Of a stretch of 64,000 nucleotides of DNA, positions 10,449-22,500 are shown in pieces. Under the pieces are notes generated by a model that made no database searches, was not told the origin of the DNA, and worked only from the letters and a program-made list of their open reading frames with translations. Each line of letters starts with the position of its first letter. Positions within the stretch are counted from its first letter, which is position 1. The translations under genes were made by a program, and so were the position numbers. The DNA is from Lichenostomus cassidix. Its lineage: Eukaryota > Chordata > Aves > Passeriformes > Meliphagidae. The DNA lies in assembly GCA_008360975.2 (NCBI GenBank), contig CM039188.1:27369944-27433943 (forward strand), read 5' to 3'.

Positions 10449-13419
10449 GTAAGTCTTTCTTTTTTTTTTTTTTTTATGTCAGCTTTTTGTGCCCAGCAAG
10501 GTGTGTACCAGGGGATTCTATGTGACTACAAGGGCTTCTTCAGGACTGGTCTCCTTTGTTCTAACTCAGAGGCTCCTGATGTTTCAAGATTGGAGTCATC
10601 TTAATTTGGCCTTCTAATTGCTCTGTCACATTGGCAAAAACGTACTTTATTCTGTCTTTGTCTCCAGAATTTGCTCCCTGTAATAAGAGCTTTCTGGTGT
10701 GTTTATCACAGTAGTTTGCAAGTTTCGATTTCCTGGTGACACTGAAAGGCTTAATGAATAGTTACAGTACTGAAATCAATCCATCGTTGCTTCTGACAGT
10801 TTTGAGTGTCCCATGGTTGTCTTTCAGCTTTAATTAACAAAATATAAAAATAAAAAAAGAACTGTTGTGTAAGATGGAAAATTACTCATTTCAGATTATG
10901 CCACCTGTTCCCTTGAATATTTTTGTTGTCTTCTCTGTCATTCAGGCTCACCTTTCTGGCTGTTTACTTATCTGTTTGCTCTGTTCTGCTCCTGCTGCAC
11001 CTTTTTGCCTTTGTTGCCTTGTTTTTTTGGGGGGTGTTTTGTGTGACACCACATAATATGAAGAAACTCTTTAGATTCCATCCACAAGTGCAGAATGCTT
11101 TTGTGAATGTGGAAGTCATTGGACAGCAGGAAGTAAATGGGTCACTAAGATGATTTTCCTTAGTGCTGTATTGTTTTTGTTGCTGCTTCCTTCTCCTTCC
11201 TGTAGGCAGGTAGGACAAGATAATGCATTGTTTGGGTGTTGGATCCTCCTTTTCTGACCTGTTGCAAAGGTCTTGTGTTAATTAATCACAGTGATGGTAG
11301 AGTTGCACTGGATTTATAGTGTATCAAATTGGAGCAATATATGGTGACCAAAAACCTCCTCTCCCTATCCCCCCAGTATCAGAGAATTTTGCAGACAAGG
11401 ATGTGCAGGTGCTGGAGTAATTAGCTTTATTTCCTAAAGATATGCCTATTCTGAAACAGTTAAAATTATATACATGGCTTATTTTTTTGTTAAAATACTT
11501 GTGTTTTGCCATAGTGGGGAACTTTGAACGCTTGAACTTGGCCAAATGGTTTCGTAGTAACAGGTTCAAAGTGAAAATCATAAAAGAGTTTCTAATGCTT
11601 TTTGATTTTTGAAAGGAACACTTTAGATAAAAAGACATCTGTATTATTCAGCTTCTTAAAGGGAAAATTTTCTTTTTACGCTTAATATTTTAAGTGGTGG
11701 ATGCTTTCATTTTTAGCAGCACAACCAGAACACTTCAGCTGTGACACTCATCTAATAAATGTTGCCCTATGGGCATTGTTCAAAAGCCATGTTATGGAGA
11801 TTTCTTTTTTTCTGTTTTTGTTATTTAATTGGTTGGTTTTAGCAGTTTAAAGCATTGCATGCAGAGCTGACTGTGGAATTAATGTTTCTTCCTAGAACAG
11901 TGATCCTTGCACAATTAGAATTCTCTTGCTCAGCTGTCACCCTGAAAGAGGGGAGGGCAAAAAAGAGATGGGAATTTGGAGGTGCAATTTTAATCCCAAT
12001 ATACATCCCCCAGCTGTGATGAGATGTTGGCTGGCATCTGGTCATAGTGCTGGAACAAAGGCTTTGCTTCCCAGCTGAGCAGAACTAGATGTCACTTTCT
12101 ATTGCAAGCAGAATATTCATTGTTTTTGTGAGGTGTCATAATTTGTAGGAGATGTTTAGTTCCCCCTACCAGCTGGGTGTCCTGTCAGGGCTGCTCAGCT
12201 GCTGAGTCTTCTGGGACAAGTGGGTCCCTGAATGCTTATTTTTAAAAGTGTATTGGTCAAACTGTTCCACTCTAAGTACATGCAAAGAATTCCCCCACCT
12301 AAGTCCCTGTGGTGGAGGGAGGTGGCAATTGCATGCTCAGGGTATTGGGGGTAGGAGGGTTTCTTGAGAATTCATGTGTGTGGGTTGGTGTCTCTGATGG
12401 CATCAGGCCCAAGCAAAGTCTGTCAAATACAAAGAGGCTGTTTCTGGGTTAGGAGATTGTTGAGGAAAAAATTGTGAAGGTTTAGAGGTTATTTGATGAG
12501 GCATCCCTACACGCTGGCTCTACTTGTCTACTCTGACATCTACAGGTCCTCACTTCCTCAAATGCTGGAGACAAGATACTGGTCTGTAGAAGCATTTGGT
12601 CTGACCCAACATAGCCATTCTTACATTCAGTTACTTGAAGTAGTTGTGGAGATCTGGAAGAGGCACTGGGTTTCTATTTTCTGTTTATTGAGGAAGGAAA
12701 CAGTTCCTGTTAGGTTTTTTTGGGGAATGGATACTTACTTGTACTGCTATGTTTTTCTCTCTTCTGTTTATTTTTAATACCATTTATAAGACTCTTTGGG
12801 AATGGTAGAGTTCTGCAAAATCTACACATGTGGCATGGCATTATAAAAATCTCTGTTGGGTATTTATAATACAGCCAGTACTTGGAAGGACCTTTTCTGG
12901 GTACTGCTCATGACTGTTGATTGGGTATCTCCCAGGGTTATTATGAGAATAAAGTGTGTTATTTTCTGTGGATGGCAGGGGTAGAATTAGGGAGGCAGAG
13001 ATGCTGAATGACTTACCCTTACAGCTGATGAAAGTCCTAAATGAAATTGCTCTAATTAGCAGGCAGTGGTACAAACTGGTTCATGCCCAGCCACAGGGAA
13101 AAAGGCAGTGTTGGGATGGAAGCTGTAGGAGAGGACACAATATAGCTCCATAAACGCAGCTCAGAGAGCGTGTCTGGAAATACCAATTTTGGAGTGTTGT
13201 TTAAGGGGGTTAGAGGGAAGGAGTCACCCAACTTCAGCTGCAGCCAGCTTTCCTTCTAGTTTACAGAAGATTTTACTGATCCCTGTTATACTGGTTTCTT
13301 CAAATTAGACAAAATGTTCTTTGAGTGCTTCAGAACATAGAAATGAAGCATTGTGTTGTTTTGTGTGGAGTAGTAACGCTGTTGTTCATTTATCTTTATT
13401 ATTTAATTTTGTCTTCCAG
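10449..13419 (+). other. PDIA5: PDIA5 intron 2 (2971 bp)
   Basis: Phase 1 intron. It opens with GTAAGT and a T16 tract at 10460-10475, and ends with a pyrimidine-rich TTTTGTCTTCCAG acceptor. A weak MIR-like segment lies near 12960-13080. No other gene is visible; the open frames at 11324-11638 and 12493-12777 look like chance. Confidence 0.9.
12960..13080 (-). repeat. Possible MIR SINE fragment
   Basis: GAGGCAGAGATGCTGAATGA followed by CTTACCCTTACAGCTGATGA resembles the reversed MIR block in which GAGGCACAGAGAGG is followed by AAGTGACTTGCCCAAGG and an ACAGCTAG element. Highly diverged, so a tentative call. Confidence 0.42.
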
Positions 13420-13507
13420 CCACTGCTGCTGAAAGCTCACTCAGGTTACTGTCCAGCGTGGCCCAGGAGGTGAAAGGACGAGGTACTATAAGCTGGGTAG
13501 ACTGTGG
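13420..13507 (+). CDS. PDIA5: PDIA5 exon 3: non-catalytic domain
   Basis: Completes codon 43 (G/CC, Ala) and encodes to C71 plus two bases of G72. The run LRLLSSVAQEVKGRGTISW at 50-68, then VDC, closely matches human PDIA5. C71 corresponds to human C85, one half of the structural disulfide of the non-catalytic domain; its partner C80 is in exon 4. The acceptor is GTCTTCCAG. The donor GG/GTACGT is usable but not ideal, with C in place of the usual A at position 4. Confidence 0.95.
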
Positions 13508-16500
13508 GTACGTGTCATGCTCTTTTCCTTATTTTCCCCTTCCCCTTTTGGCTTTTATTGCTATCTTAGCTTTTTTGATGGCTCTGAAACTTTTCGCCTT
13601 TAACTGGACCCACATAAATCTGTGCAGTTTCTTCTGTAGGGAACCTATATCCTGCCATCCTCTCTTCCTTTAAACAAGTGGAGGGGAATAATTTTTTTCC
13701 TTATGGCTGTTGTTACTTCTCTGACAGCATGTTTTTCAGCCTGAAGCTGAGACCCCAGCTAACATTGCCTTTCATAGGGGACACACAGCATGCACGCTTT
13801 TTTTTCCACAAGCCAGGGGTGGAGGAATCCCACATGTTGTGCCTCAGCTGGAGGGCAATGCAATTCTGCTCTGACAGCAAATGTTATGTGAGCAATAAGG
13901 CTGTTTGCTTGGTTTTGAAGCATCCACCCATTTGTGTTTCTCAATAAAATGTGCTTTCTTATAAAGATCTTCCTCTGTGCTGGTATAAGTTTCTGACAGT
14001 TTTTAATGGGAAGGCAGGGAAACTTGTTTTTTTAAGTGGTTGGGTGTGTGGGGAGGAATGAACAGGTGTGTACTTTCTGGTTTGCAGATGTGAAAATCTC
14101 TACTGTGGTTCAGCTCAATAGCAGTTGCTTGTGGTTTTAGCTTGTGTATTGAAGTGCCTCTGCAGCTTTGAGAGCTTTGCCTGCAGGTGGCAAGTTCCCC
14201 TTCCTACACTGCAGAGGAGCAGCTTGCTGCCTACCTGTGTGTTTGGGTGGATTGCCATGGTATGAACAGATTGTACACTGTGCACAAGTGTAAGTCAGCT
14301 CTGCCCATCATATGGCTCCCTTAAAATTATACTTTTGAAACTAGCCCCTGTCCATCAAGTGGTGACCCAGAATAAGTCATTGGTAAGTGAAAGTTAACGT
14401 GGGTTTGTGTTTGTGAACCTGTCCTGCTTCCCTCTGCCACCAGGCAGGTGTCTCTCCTGTGGAGTCCTCTGCCTTCTGTTTGCATTCTGCTGGGCTCATC
14501 CAAGTGCACACACACTTTCATCTCTGCCCAACTGGTGGGGACAGAGTTCCAAGTCATCTGCTGGCAGAAAGCAGGGCTGTTTCTCAGAGGTCAATAAAGC
14601 CTGTACCACTTGCCACCTACTGAAAAGCCAGCGGATAAATTGTGTTGACCCTGACAAGGTGAAGGTTATGAGGAGATCTGGCATACCTCTGAAATCCGTG
14701 GAAACCAGTCTCTATTGCTGGCAAAAGCACTGATAAGTAATATTTTGTTGTCAACAATGAGGGCTAGCAAAGAGGATACTGAGCCAGCCTCATGGCTTCA
14801 GTTTCTAATTAGCACTGTTTCTAGCTATAGACAGGGTTTCTACCTTTTCGTGTCTCTAGTTTTAGTCTACCTCTGTGTACCCTTCTATTGCTCCTGCAAA
14901 GGGATATCATTGCAGAGTTTGTGAACTTGCTTCATGGGGCAAGGTGGGCTGAAAGACTGCCTTGTGATAATGGAGGTCTTGGTGGATGCAAAAAACCCCC
15001 CAAAACAAATAGATTCAACCTAAATCAAGTTTTGTGGTTGATTTTGCTTTTTAAGCTTTTGAAGCATTCTGAAATCAATCTAGTAGTGTTGAGGTAACTT
15101 TTAAACAATTTTTTTTCATGAAAGGTGTTTTCCTTTGCTTATTGCTTTTTTAAAAAAATTGCATAAAGTTGGCTGCAAATTGCTTCCCATCTTGTTGCAG
15201 TGATAATACCAGAGGCTGCAGTAGTGCTGTCTGTCCCAAGTCACAGAGGGCCAGTTGTAGGGTGTGGACAGCTGAGTCCTACCAGAGTGACTCAAGGCAT
15301 TCTCCTGCAGCAAGTATGCTGGGAGGCTTATTTGCAAGTTTTCATGTCGAAACAAACAGCACACAGATGCAGGGATATTTACAGAACAGGCTCAATTTGT
15401 TTTACAAATACTGACAAGAAATGTCTTGTTTGGCAGCAATATTTAGCAGGAAATTTTGGCTTTGCTCTTCACATCCTGCTGTACTGGGCTTCTTTGCCTT
15501 CAGATCCAAGCATTGGCAAGGCTGGCATACATGCAGAGTTGAGGTTTGTGTCTCTGCTTCCCTGTGGCGATCATGGCAGTCCTTTTCTTTCGTTTTTTTT
15601 ATTGACAGTGCTTTTCTTTTTTCTTGTCATTCTCCTTCCTGTCGTTTTCAGAAGGCAAGAACATTCTGCTGCACTGATGGAGATCAGTGTGGATTGCTAA
15701 GTCTCAGAAAATGTTCTGTCTTTCATACAGGGGAGGGGAGGGTGCAAGTTTGTGGCTCCAACTGGACTTCCTGAAAGCTGGTTTGCATGGAAACCATGCT
15801 CCTTGGCCTCGGCTTCTGTTGGATCTGTGGTATGCGACAGAGATTAGCCTTGAGCTTTCAGTGCCAGCTTGAGTGATCTCAGGGAGACAGGGAAGTTAGT
15901 TTTTCAGCATGATGTAAGGAAATACTTGGTTTCTTGCTGAGACAGTGTGGAGTAGAGGAGGTTGCCACTTTGAGGCAGGGTTGCAGAGATCTTCAGAGTG
16001 CTGGGGTTTGGGAGATGTAGGGCTGGGAATGCCATGTGCCTGCCTTTCCTGCTCAGCTGGTCTCACCTGTGCCAAGTGCCATGCTGGAGTGGGGCTGTGA
16101 CCCCCCTGCATGTGGCACTGTAGATAAAGTCCTCATTTGGGAGATTTCGTTCAGTTTCTGCAGGCAGATCGATGCCTCCTTCCAGAGATGAAGGGGCAGC
16201 TTGAGAATTGCTCACAGCATTGAAATGGTCACTGTTTGCTGCTGTGTGCTGAGATAGCATGTGTGGCTCTGTGCACAGTTAAACATGAAGCTATTTCAAT
16301 TGAGAATAAAAGACCCAGCAGTGATGTGACAAAAATACGTTTTATTTTAGCCCTTCCATGTTTTAATTAGGAAGTCATTGCTGAGGCATTTGATGTTGAA
16401 TGAATGGTGGTGTGAGAGACAAGAGAATACTGAATTAATTATGCCTGTTGAGATGTATGGTATTGGGGATGGGGCACAATATTGCAGGTTGCTAAGTCTT

Positions 16501-19500
16501 TAGTGTTCCAGGGAGATGGATCAGTCATCTTGGGAGCGAGTGTTCTGGGACTCGTGTCTGGGGAGATGCCACGTTAATGGGAGCTGAGAGTCACAGCTTC
16601 TGTTCCTGGCTCTGCTAAAGAGTCACTTCTTGTTACTTTGTGCAGTTACAAAAGGTGTATCTGTTTTCCAGGCAACTGGGTAAATATTGCCTGATTCATT
16701 AGTCAGTGTTTGTAAAGAGTTTGGAGAACTTTGAAAGGAAAAATGTTGCAGCAGCATGAATGGGTGCTCTTTAGGGCATTCAGGTGCATTTGGAATGGGG
16801 ATGTAAGACAGCAGAAGGTTGGGATATTTACTGAATTATTTTATTAGTTCTAGGCTGATAAAAATTTGGAAAATTGGAGTGCATCATAGGGACTCGAAAG
16901 CTTGGGATATCTTCAAAAAAACACAAAAGAACATAATGTTTTCAGAGGCTGGCTGCTGCTAACTCTGACAGCAGGGTGGGGTTTGTGCTGCCTTGTGTCC
17001 CCCCAATCTCCCAAAACCTCCATTTTTTAAGGCCTGGTACAACTGGAGGTAAGCATTGGTGTGGTCAAGTGAAAGAGGAGTTTTGTGAACAACAGAAACT
17101 GCTGTCAAATCCTTGTGGTGGCAGGTAAAAGGTACCAAGTGATGTGCTTGGGAACAGAGTAAGATGGAATTACCTTTTGAGTGAAAGACAAAATTCCTGT
17201 TGCTTGTCTTTAAAGCAGACAAAGCTCTAGTCTCAGTTTGTGATATCTTGAGACGTGGTTTTGAAGAACAGTCATTACGAAGTTATTCTCCAACCTTTTT
17301 AAGTGGGTTTTGTGATAGACCACAGTGTGGCCAAGGACTGATGTTACTTGAAAGAGTGTAACTAGTTCAGGTGAAATGCAAAGAAAGTGAAATGGCTTTG
17401 TTGAAGAGAAGAAAATGTGTTTGGTAGGTTATAAAGTGCATTGTGGTCAGGTGCAGCTTTGAAGAGGTTGAAAGTCGCTCTCTCCATCATGAATGTGATT
17501 TAGGGAACCCGTCTGGGTTTTCCAGTTACTGAGTTGTCTCGAGTTTTTATTGACTATAACTCCTGCCCAATTGTGGATTGGTATTTTTTAAAAACCACCC
17601 ATTTCTTTGGCTCTGGGTAATTATTCTCTGCTCAAACTTGCATGGTTCCCTTTACTGTAGGTCCCAAACATAAACAAAGCTGTGTGATTTCCATCTGCTG
17701 TCATAGCGCGTGTGCTTGGCTGTAGCACATCAGACAGCTAGGAAGAGGAAATGCCATCTGGTTAAAATGTCTGACTAATTTTTATTTGGTTTTAATCCCA
17801 CTTTTTCTGCTTTTGTGTGTCATTCTTTTAGTCCCTTTTGTGCATCATGTGCATCATTCTTGTAGTCTCCATCCCCAATAATTACTTGTTATTGTAGCAA
17901 TCCCATGACACTTAGCATAAAGGTGAGACCATCATTTGGCTGGCAAAGCAGTGCTTTCAAACCTACGCAGCTAAACATGCTGGTTCATGAGAGAGCCCAA
18001 ACTAATGAGTATTTGTCTTTTCTGGGGTTTTCCGTAATATCTGCCTTTTAGATAAGGTCTTGCCAAATTTCTAATTTCCTAATGCTTTGATAACAAAAAG
18101 CTTTACCTATCCACACAGTCATAAATGAGTGTGTTTAATGCCTTGACATAGCACAGAGAAATTTCAGAAATAAGGCTGGTGGTACAGAGGGTGTTAAGAG
18201 TAATTTTGCTCTCTAGTTTTTACCTTCATCCTATAAAGCCACTCAGAAGTAGGATTTATTTAAGGCAGTAAGTCTACTTACCTTTCTTACTTGTAGCTGA
18301 ATTTTAAAGCTGATGAAAAGCTTTGGAATTGCAAATAAAACTGACCAGATCTAATAGAGAGAGAAAAAAGAAAAGAGGAGTGCTGCTCTTGCCCTGGTGC
18401 AACCCTTTCCATCCAGGCAGATTTGTGGTGTCTGGGATTTCAGCATTTCTCTACAGCAGCCTTGAAGGTGAAGGGCAGCTCAGGACTGGGTAGCTGACAG
18501 TGTTAATGCCAGCCTGGGGGAGGTAGCAGCGGCTCTGTTTGCATCTAGTCCAGGGGAGGTAAGGCAGGTGTCCCTCAGGAGCACTTTGCAAGTGAGTTAT
18601 ACTGACAGTGTGGTCCTTGTGTGAGTGCCATTTATATAGGCAGACTGCATTTTTAGCATAGATTTTTCGATGCCTTCCTCCTGTCTCTGTCATAACCTGT
18701 CTGCATGGTTAATGCTCATTCACATTAAAGCCCTTTTATTTTGCTGTAAGAGTGACCATGCAGGAAGTGTTCTACCAGTCTGAAAAAAAGCCTTTTTTAA
18801 GTAAGCGCTCAGTTCCTAACATAAACCCATTCAATCTGATGTATTGCATTAATTCAGAGATGCAGAGCATTTAACTAAATCCGCAGCAATGGTTGGGTGT
18901 ATAAGCTTGAGCTCATCTGTTTCATCCTAAACTTGATTATTCCATGGGTTTTGCCTAGAGTTGCTCATTAACCAAATCTTCAATGCTGTTGCTTTTCAGA
19001 CCAAAATGAGAGTAGGCAAGCTAAGATTTAATGTAAAGAAAGTTACCTCCGTTTTTCTGCACCCAGTACTTAATTTAAAACATCCTCTAGCATCCATCCT
19101 CTCCAGGCCTGTGGTGCAGCCAAAAGTCATAAAAGGGGTGTACCATGGGCTGCAGCATCTGTGTGCCCATGGATGACATGTTCAAAACCTGCATTTTGGG
19201 TTCTTAGATTGGTGAACTCAAAGGCAGGGCAGTAGTCATCTTGTGTTCCAGATTAGGACAGTGTTCCCCTCTGCCATGTTGTGGGATGAGGAAAACTGCT
19301 TTTCAAAGAGTTCGAGTGTTTGGTGGTTTTAGAAGTTCCTACAAAGCCTTTGGTAGCACTTGTGAATGTGTTTACCTTATTTCTGTGCAGGTATGTGGGC
19401 TGCTAAGTGTCTCTTGCTAATTTATATTTCCATGGAAAGTACTGTTCATTATAACTTCTTGACTTTCAGTAGGGGCTGGAGCTTATAATTTTTTCCCTTA

Positions 19501-22500
19501 ATTGTTTTAGCTTGACGATATGATGATACGTGTTACCTTTTTGTCTTGGTTTTCTTTCTGCTTTTTGGCTTGCTCTTGAGATTGCAGTAAGAATTAATCT
19601 CATGGGTTTTAATTTTCAGAAAATACTTCTTTTTAATCTTATTCCTCTAGATCCCTGGCCTCTCTAATTGACTAATGGGCACAGGGAGTCGTTTGTATTG
19701 GGTGACAAGCAGTGCTGGGTCTCCACAGCACATGGATTATTCTGTTTGCATTCCTGGCACGTTCCAGGGGAGCGTTTGGAGCAGAAGGCTGCAACCACCT
19801 GCAAGGTGATTGCAATCCCCCCTTGAAGTGGGGATTTTTGCTGCATTCTAGGGGGTAAAATCAGGCCCTAAATTCACATGAGATTGTCCTGTTTATCTGC
19901 TAATCCTCATCTTTAATTCTTTCTAGCAGTACGTTTTCTGATTTTGGCTTTCACGCTCCCCCATCCCTTAAAAGATTCAAGCTTTTCATCTGCCGCACTG
20001 TTTGAGCAGCTCATTTCTTCTGTGCTGTGGAAACCTGTTGCTATTGTTACTTCTTTTAGAAGATCATTTCCATCAGGAACCCAGAATGGGTGCAAAACAT
20101 TGCTTTGTTTTCCAAGACAAATCTTGTATTTAAGCTTCCTGTGCTCATTACTTCTGCATCCGTTTCTCCTGGGTCCTGTTCCTATTTTGGTGCCTGCAGG
20201 TCCTTAAACCCCACTCAAAAGCAGAGTATCAAAGTGCTTTTCTGCACTGATGGCTGAGCATGGGTTTTCTGTTCGAGTAGATGTAAGCCATTACCATCCA
20301 GCTCTTTGGAGAAGTGCAAGTCAGCCTGATGGTTTGAGAAGTGATTTTTTTCCTAGGATTTTTTTTTTGTTTCTGATTTCAGATCTGTCTCGAGAGAGTG
20401 ATACTGGAAGGTGTGGGATCGTTACAGAATATGAGGAGCCTTACAAATGTGACATACTGTTAGCAGCAGTAGCTGTGGCAGCTGCTGGCCCAGGATGGGA
20501 GGGAGAAGTGAGGATGATGGGGAGGCAGACAATGCCTGCGGTCTGAGGAGAGTTTTGCTAGAATCAGTCTGTTTTTGTTTGGTCAGCAAAGTACACAAAC
20601 TGCTGTATTGTAAATGGATCACACAGTGTTTGTTGAAGGGTGGGATCAATGACTGCAAGGAGCGTAAGTCAAAATCCATATTGTCTCCAACAATGGCTAA
20701 TAAATTTCATTTTTATTTCAAAACCTTGTAGGAGCACATCTAACTACAACTGACTGTTAATGACTTCCTCTTTCAGATTAGGTTTGCAAGTGCAAATGTG
20801 TTTCATAATTACAGGAGGCTTGAGGAAATTTTTGCTGCTAACGCTTCTTTTGCTGCTTTTTCGGGGTCACAAGCTCAGTTAGTTGTTTGGCAGGATCTCA
20901 ACTCCATGCTTTCTCAGGATGTTCATCAGTCTGTTTTCTGGAGAGGGTAGTCTATGGAAGGTAGCCAGAGGGTGTCGCAGAGGCTGTGCATTGGGCTGGG
21001 AAACCCTGTTTGATAATTCACTTCTGATAGCTGGGCTGAAATTGCAGTTGAACTTCCCTGAAGTTATAACTGGAGTTCTCTGTGATGGTTTTCACTATAA
21101 CATAAAAGAATGAAAGCACCTGAACAACAGAGACAAGAATGAGAGAGCATGCTGGTAACAAGATGACAGCTTTGACTGGTACCTTCCAAAGCTTTTCCAG
21201 TGTTGGGAGGCTTGCTTTTATAGGCAGTCCTGCTTCTGCCTTGCCATATTCCCTTGCTCTTGGAGCCTGTTCTTCCTCCTTACCTGCTCAATTTTGTCTC
21301 TTCCAGCTCTTGGGACAGCAACAGTGTTTGTACAGTCACTGATACAACAGAGCCTCCAGTGCATTAGAGTCTACAGGCACAACTCTGATATGAGAGACTG
21401 CTGAAGAATAATTTACATGGATTGTTGAGCCCTGTTTCAGATGGAGAGATGTACAGATAAAAGAGAAAATCTGTTCAGAAATTGTGAGGTCTGTGGTTTG
21501 CATGTGGTTACATCATGTGCTGATACAGGAATGAGATATTTTTTGTGCAGGCAGATTTACTGACCTGTTTACTTAAATTGGTTCTGTCAGCATTTTTATT
21601 AATTACTTCTCTTGTGCCTGGAAACCCTGTAGGTACGGGTGAAAAAGAAAGCTGGGTGCAGCCTGCATTGCAAAGTGCTGGGGATGCCAGGGCAGTGGCA
21701 TGGAAGTGATGTGGCCACAAAGCACTTGCACACGCTGCTGTTCCACTGGCAACTGGAGACATGAACGTTTTTGGATGGCATTTTTGTCATTGCCACAGAG
21801 GGATTTGATAGTCGTTCCAGATCCTTCCTTCCCAGAGATCTGGTTGTAGGGCTGTTTTCTCTTCTTCATGAGAGGCCAAAGGGCAGCATTACATAATAAG
21901 GGAAATAATTAGGAAGCTGCAAAAGATGTTATTTGTGCTTATGAAGCAGAATGGTGCTGAAGATGAGTGGTCTTACTGTGCTCCTCTGGGACCTGACTGG
22001 ACAATATCTGAATTTGCCCCAGGGAGGGGGTTTTGCACTTCCACCTCCATGCACCATTTCTTACTTGAGATTCATCCAGCTTGGACTTGTTTTAGATTTA
22101 GAAACCAGGTGGACTTAACTTCAGCAACACTCCTGGGTCTTATTTTGTGTTCCTCCTGTCTAGCTTTATCCTCTGTTCTTTCTCTCTCCAAATTACCTTG
22201 ACACATTGCTGCAAAAGCCTTTTCCTGTGTTGTTCCTCCTGCCACTGGGGACCACCATCAGTATATCTCACTGCTTCTCCATCCCCATGACCATGAGTGT
22301 CCAGACCTGTGGGCAGTCCTGGACAGGCAGAGTATCTTGTGCCACTCCTAAGGAATGGCTGTGACATGTCCCCTTCAGAGCTGGCTGCTCTGGTGGTGAG
22401 CCAAAGGAGGTCAGGTCTCCTTCATGAGTCCCTCTCCACCTTCCTGCCCTGCTAACAGCTGGCTGCCTGTGCTGAGGGATTATTCATGCATGCTAACGCT

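Noticed and set aside
15200..15774. Overlapping 166- and 117-codon + strand open frames in intron 3
   Set aside because: Two frames open over the same bases, residue content typical of translated pyrimidine-rich intron, no motif.
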